DNA of 64,000 bases from Liolophura sinensis (Eukaryota > Mollusca > Polyplacophora > Chitonida > Chitonidae): contig NC_088301.1 in assembly GCF_032854445.1 (NCBI RefSeq), positions 57,054,512-57,118,511 on the forward strand, written 5' to 3'. The notes beneath the pieces were generated by a model that searched no databases, had not been told where the DNA came from, and worked only from the letters and a program-made list of their open reading frames with translations. The position numbers and the translations under genes were made by a program. Of this stretch, positions 13,191 to 25,410 are shown piece after piece. Each line of letters begins with the position of its first letter. The stretch's first letter is position 1.

Positions 13191-15011
13191 CGTAACTGTT
13201 CATGTAAATGCTAAAATAATAATTTATGCGCCCATCCCACCTACAGCAATGACTGAAAGTCTGAATAGAAATAAAGCTTTCTCAGGCGCCCTTTGATTGC
13301 AACTGTTGGTATAGGCACGGTGTTGATGTAATGAACATGAATCCTTATGCTGCCCTAATCTCCGGATTAAGCGGAATTGGATACAAGTATGACACAGATC
13401 GCCAGATATCCTGAACGCAGTAACAAACTTCAGCAATTTAAAGAAACATTGGTACACCATTCGACAACCATAATGGACGTTCCATAATCAATATTCGTAA
13501 GACGAGTTTACAAAACAAGGTTCAACATGAACTAACTGGGAACTAAAATTTATAAAAAATCAGGGGCCCGATCCACAAAGCTATTTTACGCCTACGTTGA
13601 TTGTAAACTTCCCGAGTGGCGAGTCGAGCAACAGTCTTGGTTTTGCTCTCCCTGCTGTAGTTCTATATTCAGTTGGTATCCAAATCGTAAACCATGATAA
13701 ACTATACACTGTTAATAAATATTATGTACCTTGGTTGCCCTATGACTGACTGTTCCTATGTCCAACGTGACTATTTTACTCAATACCATGAGCAGGTCCC
13801 TAGCGGAATGAGACTCAGTTAGTGCCAAAGGCTATAAAATCTTCTACATTATATCACAAGCGAATTACACCCATTGTAAAAGACAGCAAAAATAGAGTTG
13901 TCGTAGTGCTTTTTGGAATTTAATACCCTTTAAACACCAGACACAGAGTGTAAAAATGGAATGCATGCCTTTAGACAAAATCTAACAAAAGTAGAACGTT
14001 TGCTGAATTGGTAGTAGTAAAATGTAAGTTGCAGTCATGTAAGTCATATAGTCGAGATACCAATACTGACCATTTTCTGAATACGCAATTACATCACACG
14101 AACCTTCCTTTGTCACATATAATGTAATTTTATTAAAATATTTTATTACTTATTTAATTGGTATTTTAGGCCGTTCTCACGTTTATCAAAGCAGCGCGAC
14201 CGGGGAAACATATGTCTCTACAATAATAAGCGAAATATCCAAATCACAGTTCAAGTACGACATGATCCAAGATGTGCCGTTTCGATAACGTGCTTATAAC
14301 AGAGAGGAGTTTTGTACTTGAGAGTGCATGGTAGTTTACTTAGGTAACGGTTTAACACTGCTAAGATCACAAGGTATTTTTATTACGAGGACTTAAATTC
14401 AGTACAAAAATCCCAACATATATGCTAAGCATTCATTGTTTGGCATCCATCTTTATATCTTTCATATTTGTTTAAGGAAAAATGAATCTAAAAATTTAAT
14501 CCTGGTCTACGGACACTTCATTATGGGATGTAAATAGAATAAGTTCTACAATCATTTTTGTTAGCCCCATAGGAGTGGATGCATTATTAATTTCAAACCG
14601 TCAATCCGTGTCCATATAATTGCATTATCAGCATCCAAAACAACGTTCAACAAACATCATGTAAAAATATACAACAGATTAGAATGTTACATCTGTGTCA
14701 AGTAAATTGAAGTAGCCTTTTGCATAAAACAGAAGGAAAATAACCTCGAGTATTGTGCTTAGCGATGACTTCAGTAGTCGGGGGTTGCTTTTCTTCTGTT
14801 ATATTCTAATCGTAGATCATACTTACAAGAGAACTGTAGTTCTTGTAACATTTCAGAAAATTAGAATAAATGCATTCAAAGGAATGTGATTTACACTAGT
14901 TTTGCAGGAATAACTTTCACGAGACCAGCACACGCTGTATGCTGGATCCCTTTGCCAACTACAAACTGTCGTTGCTAATCTGGTTTTACTCTCCATGGTG
15001 CAATATTATTT
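13191..15011. repeat. Diverged copies of a dispersed repeat family
   Basis: Several blocks match repeats seen more clearly at 17.9-24.1 kb and 48.6-49.1 kb. Examples are 13191-13230 (reverse complement of the 'TACTATTTATGCATTTAT' block), 13285-13400 (the segment ending TTAAGCGGAATTGGA), 13595-13690 and 14940-15010 (the segment containing TTTTACTCTCCATG), and 14820-14860 (TTACAAGAGAACTGTAG). They are fragmentary. No protein is recognised here and the family is not identified. Confidence 0.55.
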
Positions 15012-15019
15012 CAAATTGA

Positions 15020-15075
15020 ATAAATGAACGAATGAATGATTATGGCTTAACGCCACTTCTGCAATATTCTGGCGA
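15020..15075 (+). mobile_element. SINE/LINE tail-like fragment
   Basis: A short segment (GAATGAATGATTATGGCTTAACGCCA.. and a following GCAATATTC) resembles 3' tails of short interspersed elements that recur in molluscan genomes. It is only a fragment without promoter boxes, so the assignment is tentative. Confidence 0.35.
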
Positions 15076-16756
15076 GAAAATGTTTGAATGATGAGACCGT
15101 ACATGGTTTCCAATGCCATGAGAACATCTAAAACCAAAATAGACGGATATTTTCGAAACGGTCAGAACATGCATGAAAGACAAGTTTTAAGCTCAAATCC
15201 ATTTAAAATTCAGTGAATATAGTTCTTATACAAATGCCTCCAGTATCGTAAAATATAGTCCTTGTGCAATAAACTTAAAAATACATTTTAAATATCTATC
15301 TACAGCATCACTGAGATTTAAAACATTACACGTGTTAAGAACAAATTTGACGTGGACTTATTCTGCTTACAGGCGCTCTAGCTTAGTCGCGTTTTACAAC
15401 AAGCTTACCTGGAGGGCCAAGGTCCTATTTTTTCACCTGGGAGGCATCACGGGGATATTTCAAATTGATGGGATAACCTGGTCACAATTTTTTGTTGAAG
15501 TAATGATGTTGATTTAAGTTATCTCACAACAGACGGGATATAACATGTTGAACATAAATAACGACAAACTGTGCATATGAGCTTAACGTCCATTGTTTCT
15601 GGTAACTGGCAATGTCTGAGGCCTAGATTTGACTCTCAAATGTCTCAATAAACACTGCATATTTCTGTATTGTGGAACATCGATACATTTCCCCTGAATC
15701 AAATTTAAAAGGACTGACTACAATTAATTAATGCATTACGTTAAAAACAATAATAATAATAATAAAAAAAACAAATTGTTCCAACCACATTCCAGTCCGT
15801 TTTTTCTTTGAGTTAACGAAAGTTTAGTTGTGACGAAAAATTTCATACTCGAGCAGTCAATTTTTGTGCATATGTTTGACACTGATGAGACGTGACTGGT
15901 CATCTGATAAGAGTGAGAGGGACGATCCCACTAAATCGCTTGGAAAGTTGTCCCTTTCAGAGTGTTGTTTAGATATCGGTACATGTGGAAACCCACCCGA
16001 ATGGTAGTCTTTTTTGTGGAATGTAGGCCCCCAACAAGGAGTAGCGACAGGGTGGCGAGGCAGTTCACTCCAATCACCTCCCATTCACCACAGGCCAGTC
16101 ACCATTACGCTTGGCTGCTAAGTAACAGCGGCTGTGGAAACAGCCCTGAAGGCATATGCTTCTCTCCAGTGTGTACAACAAAGGGAACGGTCATTTCTAA
16201 TTACCCTCCTCGAGTAGCCTCGGAAAGAGGACTGGGCATATACAGTACCTGTGTCAGAAGGCAAAGTAGGGCTGAATAAAGCTGTCCAGCGAAGATTTGG
16301 CCATGTGAGCACGACATGGGAATCCCATCGTAACAAAGACGGTCCGACCGTGAATGTCCAGCCTTGAACGGCTAATGGTAGGGTGTCACAGCCTCGTTAC
16401 GGACCCATTCCACAGACTTTGTTCTTTGGCACAATCAACTGTCGTTACCGATTCTTTCTGAGTTGTTCATCACTGACTAACCATCGTTACTTTCGCTACT
16501 GACCTGTCCCGCTAATCGAAGGCCCCTCCGCCTCCGGCCGAAGATCGAAGAGTTGATATGAACGCCTATCACCGATTATGGACATATCAGTCCATTCGTC
16601 ATAGATACCATCTTACAGTCGTACATACCAGCTTCTATGCATTCCGTAAAATAATACAATTCAATGCATACCACTGACAGAAAGCAACACAGAGATTCGA
16701 AATGATAGAAGTAATATTCACCACATAGCCCAGAGCGCGCCTTTGAAAACAAACTA

Positions 16757-16773
16757 TTATATATATATATATA
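16757..16773. repeat. Short (TA)n microsatellite
   Basis: A run of about eight TA dinucleotides. Another TA run closes the window at about 63984-63996. Confidence 0.8.
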
Positions 16774-17239
16774 CAAACTGAAATATTAACACTAAAATGT
16801 AAGAACTACTACATTCCCTTATTCCATGTTCTTTGTATGTGCAAAATAGTACAATCTCCTGCGTGTCACTGATACAAGGAAATCTCGAGTCATGCAAATT
16901 CAACTTGACTGCATTCAATGATATGTATCTCATCCTGATCATCCAGTTAATTTTTGTATAAATTGTTGAGTTGGCCACACAGTGGTGCCTTACATAAAAT
17001 CAGGTTTTAACTTGATGAACGAGAAAACCTCACACGAAAAAAACTTAACACAGCAATGCGCAGTGTTCAACCGGGCTACGCGCAAATAAAGTTATTAGTT
17101 ATTAATTAACTTTGTCATGGAGACCGATTCCACGTCCATTTTTAAGACGAAAGTTGAAACTTTGATTAAATCCAAATGTAGGATGACTAGACTTAAAATT
17201 GTCATCTAGGCGTCAAAACAGACACACGTAGGCCTATAC

Positions 17240-17460
17240 CAGACGTTAACCAAAAGCAACATTCCGTATCGGTAATTGCAAGATCAATTTCCAAAACAAC
17301 ATGTAATACAAACCAACAAGAACAATGAAATTATATAAATAAGAAATTAGGACGGATTCATGCAAAGAAAAGCAGTCGAAAGTTTTTCATAATGATGAAA
17401 CGACGCAAGGAATGATCTATAGGCGAATGAAAGAAATCAGATGAATATACGACTACATCA
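17240..17460. repeat. Dispersed repeat, block B copy
   Basis: This segment has recognisable counterparts at 19200-19410, 22700-22930 and 48655-48860. Shared landmarks include a 'TTCCAAAACAACATGTAATACA'-like block, a 'GAAATTAGGACGGA' block, a short AGAAAAGCAGTC block and a GACGCAAGGAATG block close to an AATGAAAGAAATCAG end. The copies differ at many positions, so they are old. No protein or promoter is recognised. Confidence 0.6.
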
Positions 17461-17944
17461 CCAACAATGTTATGGTAAGCAAAAACTGTAGCATTATAAT
17501 AGTTAGCCGTTTCGAAAAGTCAAAACCCATTTTATTTGAGGCTTAATTTATAATTTGTAAACTAGTACTACACTGAGTTTAACTAAAGCTCTGTAAGTCA
17601 TCGTAATATTGTTGATGTTTGTGATGTAACCTTTAAGACTACTTGTCTAAATTTTGACAAATGTTTTCCAGTGCAGCCCTCGGAATTTACTATAGCAATG
17701 CAATCAAGAAGTGTTCCACCTCTGCAAAGGAGCTGTCTGGTTATACTACTTTGGTGTGTATAAGCTTGTTTAGGGCATAGAGCAACACCAGAGCGGAGAC
17801 AACAATGCGATAGTTGGCAAATGGTCACACGTATTGCTGGTCACGGGTGAAATCCGATATCTAAGGGATTTATTCCATGCAACTTTTCGTGTATAGCTTG
17901 AACAATTTGGCATCGTATGTCTGCTCTAGAACAAAACAATTTAT

Positions 17945-18840
17945 GAGACCAATGACGAAATCACTGCATTCTTTTTACCTAATTCTGTTTAAGCCATTGT
18001 ACTAGGGTCTGTTTAAGTTACTACGATTTATGCATTTTCATGAAGTCAGAATAAAATCATGATTGAGGTAAATTGACAAGAGACTGTGTTTACTCTGGTT
18101 TTCCTCTGTATGCTGTACGTCTTTAATTATATTAAGTAGAGTTACTCTCAAAATCTTACGGCCTCTTGCGTTTTCTTTCCTAGTTGTCTAATTTCACCCA
18201 ATCCGAATGTAGGTGTGACTTCGTAAAATCCGAAATCGCAAACCAGAATAGTATTTAGAACAGCCTTAGCTTAAGCCATAGTGTTAGGGGGCGTGTAAAT
18301 TGCTACTATTTATGTATTTACACAAACGGTTAAAATAAAATCCTAACTGAGGTAAATTGAAAAAAGGCCGCCTTTCACCGTTACGTGTGACCATTTATCA
18401 GCTATCACACTGTCGTCGCTGCTCTAGCCTTACTCTCCTTGCTGTATGTCTTGAATTATACTGTATTCAAACCGGGACTCTGCAGGTGGACTGAGCATCC
18501 CCGAGGCCTGGTCCTTTTACATTGTTTTAATGTGATTGTGTGTTAAATGTGATGAAAGCATTTTGAGTAATTCCAGTTAAGTTACGTCTAATACGTTGCA
18601 ATTGACATCACTGCACATCATTTGTTCACCTAACTCTGCTTAAACCATGGTGCAAGGGCGCGTGTAAATTGCTGGTATTTATGCGTTTATGCGAACAATT
18701 GGAATAAAACCCTGACTGAGGCAAATTGACAAGAGGTTGTAATTCACCGGTTACGTGTGACCATTTGCCAGCTGTTACACTGTCGTCACTGCTCTGGTAT
18801 TAGTCTCCATGCTGTAGGTCTTTAATTATTTTATATTTAC
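17945..18840 (+). repeat. Three consecutive copies of dispersed repeat block A
   Basis: Three related units start near 17945, 18245 and 18600, about 300-355 bases apart. Each contains, in order, a 'TAATTCTGCTTAA'-like start, a CCATGGTG.. or related block, TACTATTTATGCATTTA, a CCTGACTGAGGTAAATTGAC block, a GTGACCATTTGCCAGCT block and a TACTCTCCATGCTGTAGGTC end. More copies occur at about 21540-21790, 22080-22240 and 23875-24070, and a reverse copy flanks the virus-like element at 43809-43885. The spacing suggests a locally amplified, tandem-like array that later diverged. Its class is unknown. Confidence 0.65.
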
Positions 18841-19199
18841 AAGTATATTTTCTGTATGTGTATTGGGATGTGTTCGGGATATTAAGCAACATGGTCCACT
18901 GTATAGTTTCAAATTATGATTAACTCAGATCTTTGTGGCGGCAACATTTTATGATTTACATGTAAGCCTAGAGCTTCCACTATAATCAGAGGAAACTATC
19001 CCACTTCTTGTCTTTCCATGACATCTGATTTCTTAAGTTTATCGGTTAACAATTTTAAAAGTACGTTTAAGAAAGTAATAATGCAAGTAATCGGATGACG
19101 GCTAAATTCGTTTACGATTGTCTGAAATATATTACAGATATCATGCTTAAACTGGTTTTAATTTCCCGACATCAAAGTACCAACCCGAACTATTCGAAA

Positions 19200-19740
19200 C
19201 AGACATTAATATACCAGCCGTCAACCAATATGAACGTTCCGGGTCATTAATTGCAATGCCACTTTTCAAAACGACATTCAACACAAACCACCAAAGAACT
19301 ACAGATTATAAAGTAGAAACTCAGGAAGCCGTCAACAATTTTCAAAGATGATGGAAAGACGCAAAGAATGTTATAGACAAATGAATGAAACCAATATCTA
19401 TGGTGCGCTGTCATTGCAACTATTCAACGTGACGACGTAATTTAATGCGATGAATACACGGGTCCCAAGCTCCAGGTTAAGCGGAAATAGACACAATTAT
19501 GAAGCAGATATTCTGGATTTATTTACTTATTTGATTAGTAGAATACGCCGCACTCAGGAATATTTCACTCATACGACGGCGGCCAGCATTATGGTGGGAG
19601 GAAACCGGGCCAAGTGGCGGGGGGAAACCCACAACCATCTACAGTTTCAGACATTTTATCCATATTTACTTACAAGAGAATTATACTCATTGTAAAATTT
19701 GGGGTATACCCTTGGATATACATTGTGTGACAGTTGAGGG
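19200..19740 (+). repeat. Dispersed repeat blocks B and C with a SINE fragment inside
   Basis: Block B (about 19200-19410) is followed by block C (about 19405-19700), the order also found at 48655-49090. In the 49-kb copy the C block runs from the GACACAATCATGAAG region directly into TATTTACTTACAAGAG, whereas here about 150 bases of SINE 3' sequence separate these two parts. This identifies the SINE fragment as a later insertion. Confidence 0.6.
19516..19663 (-). mobile_element. 5'-truncated tRNA-derived SINE copy (family 1)
   Basis: This is the 3' part of the same SINE as at 21198-21471 and 49438-49709, in minus orientation. It includes the GCCGCACTCAGGAATATTTC segment, the CGACGGCGGCCAGCATTATG core and the AACCGGGC.. 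block, and lacks the tRNA-like head with the pol III boxes. Truncation at the 5' end is typical for reverse-transcribed inserts. It sits inside dispersed repeat block C. Confidence 0.75.
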
Positions 19741-20165
19741 AATATTTATAGTCGTCTATAAACCAGCCTGCATATCAGAGGACTTCACGCAGCCTTACAC
19801 AACGGGTCGACTCAAGGGCTTCAGAGGGCTTCATACAGCTTTACACCATGGGTCGACCCAAGGGCTTCAGAAGGTTTCAAACCTTTCGTGATCTACAAAG
19901 GCAGGATGATTGGCTAATCCTAGACTTGACCTAGCCGTGACCCAGTTAGACAGGCCACCCAGACAGTGAACATCAAGAGAAGCAGACCATCGCTTCGTTT
20001 ACTACTGGTACTGACAGTCTGTAGTATTCGCATTGGAATACGATGGACTTGTATGCACCGGACACCGCTTTGGACTTGCCGTCGATTACGTGGACTGTAC
20101 ACTAAAGGCTGCCCCCCTTGAGATCTGTGTATGTACCAGGATTCTCATAATTGACCGTCTAGGCC

Positions 20166-20430
20166 ATCTGATCTATTATCTGGAGGACTTCCACCACCCT
20201 ACCACCGCCACCACATCTGACCCATTATCTGGAGGACTTCCACATTCCCACCGCTGCCACCATATCTGACCCATTATCTGGAGGACTTCCACATTCCCAC
20301 CGCTGCCACCATATCTGATCCATTATCTGGAGGACTTCCACCATCTCACCGCTGCCAGCATATCTGGCCCATTATTTGGAGGACTTCCACCATCCCAACG
20401 CTGCCACCATATCTGATCCATTATCCGGAC
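20166..20430. repeat. 49-bp minisatellite, five full copies plus a partial one
   Basis: The landmark ATCTG recurs at 20166, 20215, 20264, 20313, 20362 and 20411, exactly every 49 bases. Each unit continues with CCATTATCTGGAGGACTTCC and a CACCGCTGCCACCAT end. Units differ by one to six bases. Flanking sequence on both sides holds looser repeats: a GGGTCGAC..AAGGGCTTCAGA motif at 19803-19880 and a TATCAGGACTTCGCCT motif at 20455-20520. This suggests a composite repeat or the interior of a non-autonomous transposon. The whole segment is unusually GC-rich for its surroundings. Confidence 0.9.
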
Positions 20431-20706
20431 TTTCGAGTACGGACATAAGATCTTGTATCAGGACTTCGCCTATTGTCGCGCAAGGTCCTAGAATCTCGTA
20501 TCAGGACTTCGCCTGTTGTTCCGGATTACTCCGGAACCGCATGTAAGGGACGTTCTGAAACTAGGACTTTAGCTCTTCAGCTAAGTAATCTCTATTTATA
20601 GTGTCTGGGTCAACACAGCATGGTGTAATTGTAGAAATGTGTTAGGTGTTATATTTGTTGTAGAGTTGTAGAGTGTTATGTTTGTTGTAGTATTAAAGTA
20701 TTTTCA

Positions 20707-21069
20707 TTAATGTAGACAGGCGTCATAGTTATCTGTGCTCACTGTTGCGGACTCGTAACAATTGATATCTAAGTCAGGATAATTCACAATGTCCAAATTA
20801 CAACTATCATCTTGTAAAGTGACAGGAATTCGTTTGTCTCTGTACAAACACAGATTCAGATAAAATGTACCATCTGGAGAGTCCTTTAAGACCAATTTAG
20901 AATTCAAAGTAACGGTACTTGGTACTGATATAACCGACGTTAGGACGTTTAAAACGATCAGCGAGGCGCCGTTTAGCAAAAATTTTCGTATAAATACATG
21001 CGTATTAAATAAGGTAAGTATCATACCAACAGGGAGAATAGGATATCTCATGCAGTACATCTTAATCAT
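20707..21069 (-). pseudogene. Reverse-transcriptase-like repeat fragment, copy 1
   Basis: An open minus-strand frame of 120 codons contains the segment DSPDGTFYLNLCLYRD and, further on, NLDIVNYPDLD. The same peptide pattern appears in copies at 28985-29222 and 49190-49436, where it follows a degraded YxDD-like motif. This pattern resembles the region after the RT catalytic motif in a family of retroelement ORFs common in invertebrates. That is family recollection, and I cannot name the clade. The N-terminal part of the frame is hydrophobic and may be chance. A secreted host protein is a less likely alternative. Confidence 0.45.
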
Positions 21070-21186
21070 TTTTCAATTCGATGTCAACTGTATAACAAAA
21101 CATACTGGGTACTTTGGTTACATGAGGCAGGCGTAAAATCATTTATGTTCAGGTTTCCTTTAACGTTAGCTCATGTGGCTCACGGT

Positions 21187-21482
21187 CTGTATAATGATTT
21201 TTTTTTTTTTTTTTTTTTTTGATTGGTGTTTTACGCCGTACTCAAGAATATTTCACTTATACGACGGCGGCCAGCATTATGGTGGGTGGAAACCGGGCAT
21301 GGCCCGGGGGAAACCCACGACCATCCGCAGGTTGCTGACAGACCTTCTCACGTACGGCCGGAGAGGAAGCCAGCATGAGCTGGACTTGAACTCACAGCGA
21401 CCGCATTGGTGAGAGACTCCTGGGTCATTACGCTGCGCTAGCGCTTTAACCGACTGAGCCACGCAGGCCCCCTGTATAATGA
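21187..21482 (-). mobile_element. Full-length tRNA-derived SINE (family 1) with perfect target-site duplication
   Basis: The body (21198-21471) is on the minus strand. Its head, at the right end, has a tRNA-like A box (TGGCTCAGTCGGTTAAAGCG read on the minus strand) and a B box (GAGTTCAAGTCC). The middle holds the conserved CATAATGCTGGCCGCCGTCG core, and the tail ends in an A-run of about 22, seen here as poly-T. Perfect 11-base duplications CTGTATAATGA at 21187-21197 and 21472-21482 flank it. The intact head, long homopolymer and perfect duplication indicate a fairly young RNA-mediated insertion. It interrupts older dispersed repeat sequence. Confidence 0.9.
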
Positions 21483-21539
21483 GACTGTATATAAAATGTG
21501 ATGAAAACACAGCATTTTGAGTAATTCTTCGCGAATTGC

Positions 21540-22240
21540 TCTAATAAATTGCAACTAACATCATCCTTTTTACTTAATTCTGATCAAGGTACTAGAGGGG
21601 CATACGTTTCTACATTTCAAGCATATACATGAACAGTCGAGTTAAAACCCTGACTGAGGGTAAACTGACACTAGGTCGGATTTCACTGGTAATACGTCTG
21701 ACGATTTGCCAACTTTCATACTTTTCATACTGTCGTTTCACACTACTCTGGTTTTACTCTCAATGTAGTCGTCTTTACTTTGTCGGCATCTAGCTGTGTT
21801 CCGGTGCTTTGTCAGTTGATTTATCAAGGGACCATAAGTAGTCTCCCTTGGCTCAGAAAGCCCATGGTTCTGGAAAGCAGATTATAAAACTCACAAGTCT
21901 TATCAAACGCTTTAATTTCGAATGTTGTCAGTACCTCTGTCTTTCCTATCGCAGTAGTTGAATCGGACTTCCCCAGGCCTGTTCTCTTCGCGCTGTTTTC
22001 ATGGTATTGTTTGTTAAATGTGATAGCCCAACATTTTGACTAATTCCAGGTCATTTACGTTTAATAAACGGCTGTTACGATCACCGGTAAGCTTTTTAGG
22101 TAAGCATTTACACGGACAGATGGACTAAAACTCTGATGTAAACTGACAAAATGACGGCGTGACGTGCAAGTGACCATTTGCCAAGTACCACACTATAATC
22201 GCGCTTCTTGTTTTACTCTCCATGCTGCAGTCCTGAATGT
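21540..22240 (+). repeat. Two further copies of dispersed repeat block A
   Basis: Copies at about 21540-21790 and 22080-22240 show the block-A landmarks (TAATTCTG, CTGACTGAGGGTAAACTGAC, GCCAACTTTCATAC, TTTTACTCTCAATG) in more diverged form. A shared lead-in (AAATGTGATGAAAACA..CATTTTGAGTAATTC) also occurs near 18545, 21500 and 22015, which shows that the repeat unit is longer than block A alone. Confidence 0.55.
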
Positions 22241-22699
22241 ATTCTTATAATAAAGTGTTAAGTCCTACAGTTTTGTTGTCATCAACAATACAGCAGGAAT
22301 TATACGCTATATGGCACTGCTCAGCATCCGTATACCTACATGCAGATTGTATACTTATTAGACGGTTAATGTGGTCATTTTCCTGGGTAGAGGCAATCAG
22401 AAATCCTGGCTTTGACCACTCGTTGTACAGGGCTCGGCTTTCCCATCTGCTGCAGAGATGTTCATCAGGAGCGAGATCAGTGTGTTTGAGGTACTGAAGT
22501 AATCCCCATCGAACGTCGTGTAAGACCACACAAACGTATTGAATAACAGTAACTGTGGAGACAAGGGAATATTTGTTTGGTACTGAATTAATACCATGTA
22601 AACAGTATGTTCTTGTTGCATGTCTAGGGCTGATCCAAGGTGCATAATCGAGGTGTATTTCAAATAAAATTGTACTCATGTAGTTGACAATATGGCGGA

Positions 22700-22930
22700 A
22701 CAGGCATTCCTTTAAGTGCCGTTAACCAAAATGGATGTTTGGGTCAATTATCACATGACCAATTCCCACAGCGACGTTTAAAACAAACCACCAAAGAACT
22801 AAGAAAGTGTGAAATTAGAACGGAGTGATACAGAGAGGACCAGTGGACAGTTTTCAATAATGTTGGAAAAAACGCAAAGAATGTTCTAAACGAATGAAAT
22901 CAGTATCTAAACCGCCTACTATGCCTTTCA
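22700..22930 (+). repeat. Dispersed repeat, block B copy
   Basis: Landmarks ACAAACCACCAAAGAACTAA, GACAGTTTTCAATAATG, ACGCAAAGAATGTTCTA and CGAATGAAATCAGTATCTAA match the copies at 19200-19410 and 48655-48860. The segment contains no coding signal. Confidence 0.65.
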
Positions 22931-23874
22931 GACATATGTACCTAGCGTACCACCGACGCAACATCGTGACTGCGGTTCCTTTAACATGGCGCATCCATCG
23001 ATTCGTAAGAATTTCGTATCAAAAGTGGATTTTATGTGCATTTCTACCAAAATAGCTAAGGTTATATTGTGTCGTCTTTTCTGTTAATTTAATGAAAGTT
23101 ACCGTATTCGTACATGGCAGCACACTTTACTCATCATACGACTGAAAATTGTGAACTAAGACGTCAAAACTAGCTTACATGACACAGCACCATGGCCAAC
23201 ACCCTCCCTATAGAGCTATATCAATCACTCGCCCTATCACCTGCCAAAGGAGTTCATTTGCATAAAAAGTTTGAACAAAGCATCCGAAATTTTGTGTTAT
23301 TTTTCATATACATGATAAACTGTTTGGCTTCTATCAGTTTGTTACCAAGACAAAAATACTCTCATCATCACTTGTTTATTGTTAGCTTGAAACTTTTAAG
23401 ATTTTTTTTTTTAAGTTTCTCTGGCTCATGGTTTCTAGTGATATGCTCGTCTGCAGAGTTCCATTAAAATTTCTCTTGGAGACCCCTGCTATACAGAATT
23501 GACGGATCGCCCGTAAATTTCACCCGATAGGAGAGACTACCAATGGGGTTCCTTGCTTCCCGTGGCGACCCAGGTGCTCTGACTAGTCCTGCGATACTGG
23601 GACAATTTTGTTTCCTCACCGGATGCCTCGTCATACGAGGCATTTTCTGTGTACCTGAATGTTCTAACAGGAGCGGACATCGGTAGCCTGATCTGATCTC
23701 TATAAAAAGTAGTTAACTGATCAAACGTTATTATCGAGAAAGTGGCTGTGAACTCCCAAATGTCTCCACCAGGAGGCCACAATGTGTGGCCTTTGGTTGT
23801 AATGATAAGGGACCGTACTTCGCGCGACAAAGAAGTGTCTCGCCTCTAACACTGAAGAACATAGGGTACGGATT

Positions 23875-24070
23875 CTGTTTAAGCCATGGTGCTTGGGGGC
23901 GTGTAAATTACTACTATTTACGCATTTATGAACAATGAGAATAAAACCCTGACTGAGGTAAATTGACAAGAGGCTGTAGCCCATTTCACCGATTACGTGT
24001 GACCATTTGCCAGCTATCACACTGATGCTTTGGTCTTACTCTCTATGCTGTACGTCTATAATTATATTGT
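23875..24070 (+). repeat. Dispersed repeat, block A copy
   Basis: Landmarks include TTAAGCCATGGTGCTTGGGG, TACTATTTACGCATTTATG, ACCCTGACTGAGGTAAATTG, GTGACCATTTGCCAGCTATC and CTCTCTATGCTGTACGTC. The copy is among the best preserved and lacks the GTCGTCACTGC stretch present near 18780. Confidence 0.65.
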
Positions 24071-25010
24071 CAACTCGGACAGGCGGTTTGCTATTACCCG
24101 TCTCTCCCACAGTCTCTTAGGCCAGGCACACAAGACGACGGGAACGACGGATCGCAAGAATTATAATTCAGGCCTAGCGTAGTCCTGGATAACTACGCTA
24201 CGCGTTTTTATATTTGTACTGACGCTTGCGTAGTCATGGATAAATACCTTTTACCCTTGTAAGATGAATTGTAAAATTTCGGAAAACAGTTGATTACTAA
24301 CCCCTACTAAGCCCTCCCAATAACTCAATTACAATGATTAGGGTCTTAGGGCACCTAATTTTTACCATCAAGAGATGTCGACCATTCCGAGGGTATATAT
24401 CCATCCATTTTCAGCATCCAGCATCTCCGCTCACTTCTCATTTACGAAATGGCCGCCATGTATACGGCGCGCATGAGAGGTCGAGCAGCTGGATACGAAA
24501 CTATCCCTTCCTTCTAATGCTAGTTATAATGTCCTTTTGTTGTTATCACGTGCTAGCTGGCTTCAGTCCCCTTGACATTAGATCTACAAATCACACGTCA
24601 GAGGATCAAACTAGAGCATTTGCTCTTGTTGACATTTGACCTCCACAAATGAGGGCAGCAGGGGCCAGCCGTATCGTATTCAGCTGCGTGGCCGCGTATG
24701 CGGCTATAAATGGCAGATTTACGTTTAAATACAGAATATAACATTACATGTTGATGTGAAATTAATGTAAAAGTCTACTGGCAATAAGAAGATTATATCC
24801 GGAAAAGAATACGATAATATACGCGTTATGTTCTACTCTCAGTAATGATTATCTATATATATCACAGTAATCACTTCGTGCGGACTGAGAAAAAATCATC
24901 TGTATTTCTATACCAAACATGCAAGTGGTGTCAGACATGTAAACTTGCCGTTTGGTTATCTCCCTTGTTTGCATGTTTTCCGAGGTGCAAGGAGTGATGC
25001 ATTCAAAAAT

Positions 25011-25086
25011 ATGGCGGATTTGCCCGATTTCAAACGAATTTTATGCTCTTATGAATTTAACAGAGGTGACAAAGGGGAACTGACAG
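25011..25086 (+). CDS. Putative first coding exon of an unidentified host gene
   Basis: ATG at 25011 sits in an AAAATATGGCGG context. It opens a 25-codon frame (begins MADLPDFKRILC) ending at TGACAG|GTAAGA, a strong splice donor at 25086/25087, in phase 1. A second exon that accepts phase 1 and stays open in only that frame lies at 46719-46770. I do not recognise the product, and no domain can be named. The intron would be 21.6 kb and contain the Gypsy, Harbinger-like and virus-like elements. The exon is short, so chance is a real possibility. Confidence 0.35.
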
Positions 25087-25410
25087 GTAAGACTTGCATG
25101 AGTATGTACACACACTTTTAAAGGATCACAGCCTCGGTGTATGAAAAAAAGGAAAAAAATTATTTGGCGCTGCTGTAGGCCTACTTGTTTTTACCTGGTA
25201 TATGTATTTGTGTGGCTGTTTCCTGATTAGCCATATCTTTAGGCACACGGTTGCTATTATCTGGTCACTGAACGTCAAAGAGGCAGGGTTGTGCAGACCA
25301 CAGAACAACCATACTGTCTACGCAATCATTCTATTCCCCACTGGATGCCGCAATTTTGCAAGTCACGTGAGAATTTCGTGCTGTTTGACTGGTCAACATC
25401 AGTCGCCTCG

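Noticed and set aside
20166-20430. Regular 49-base repeats resembling a CRISPR array
   Set aside because: The whole unit repeats without unique spacers, and the DNA is animal.
22245-22679. 144-codon minus-strand ORF
   Set aside because: It has no recognisable domain and overlaps the end of a dispersed repeat copy; the composition looks random, with many Cys, His and Tyr.
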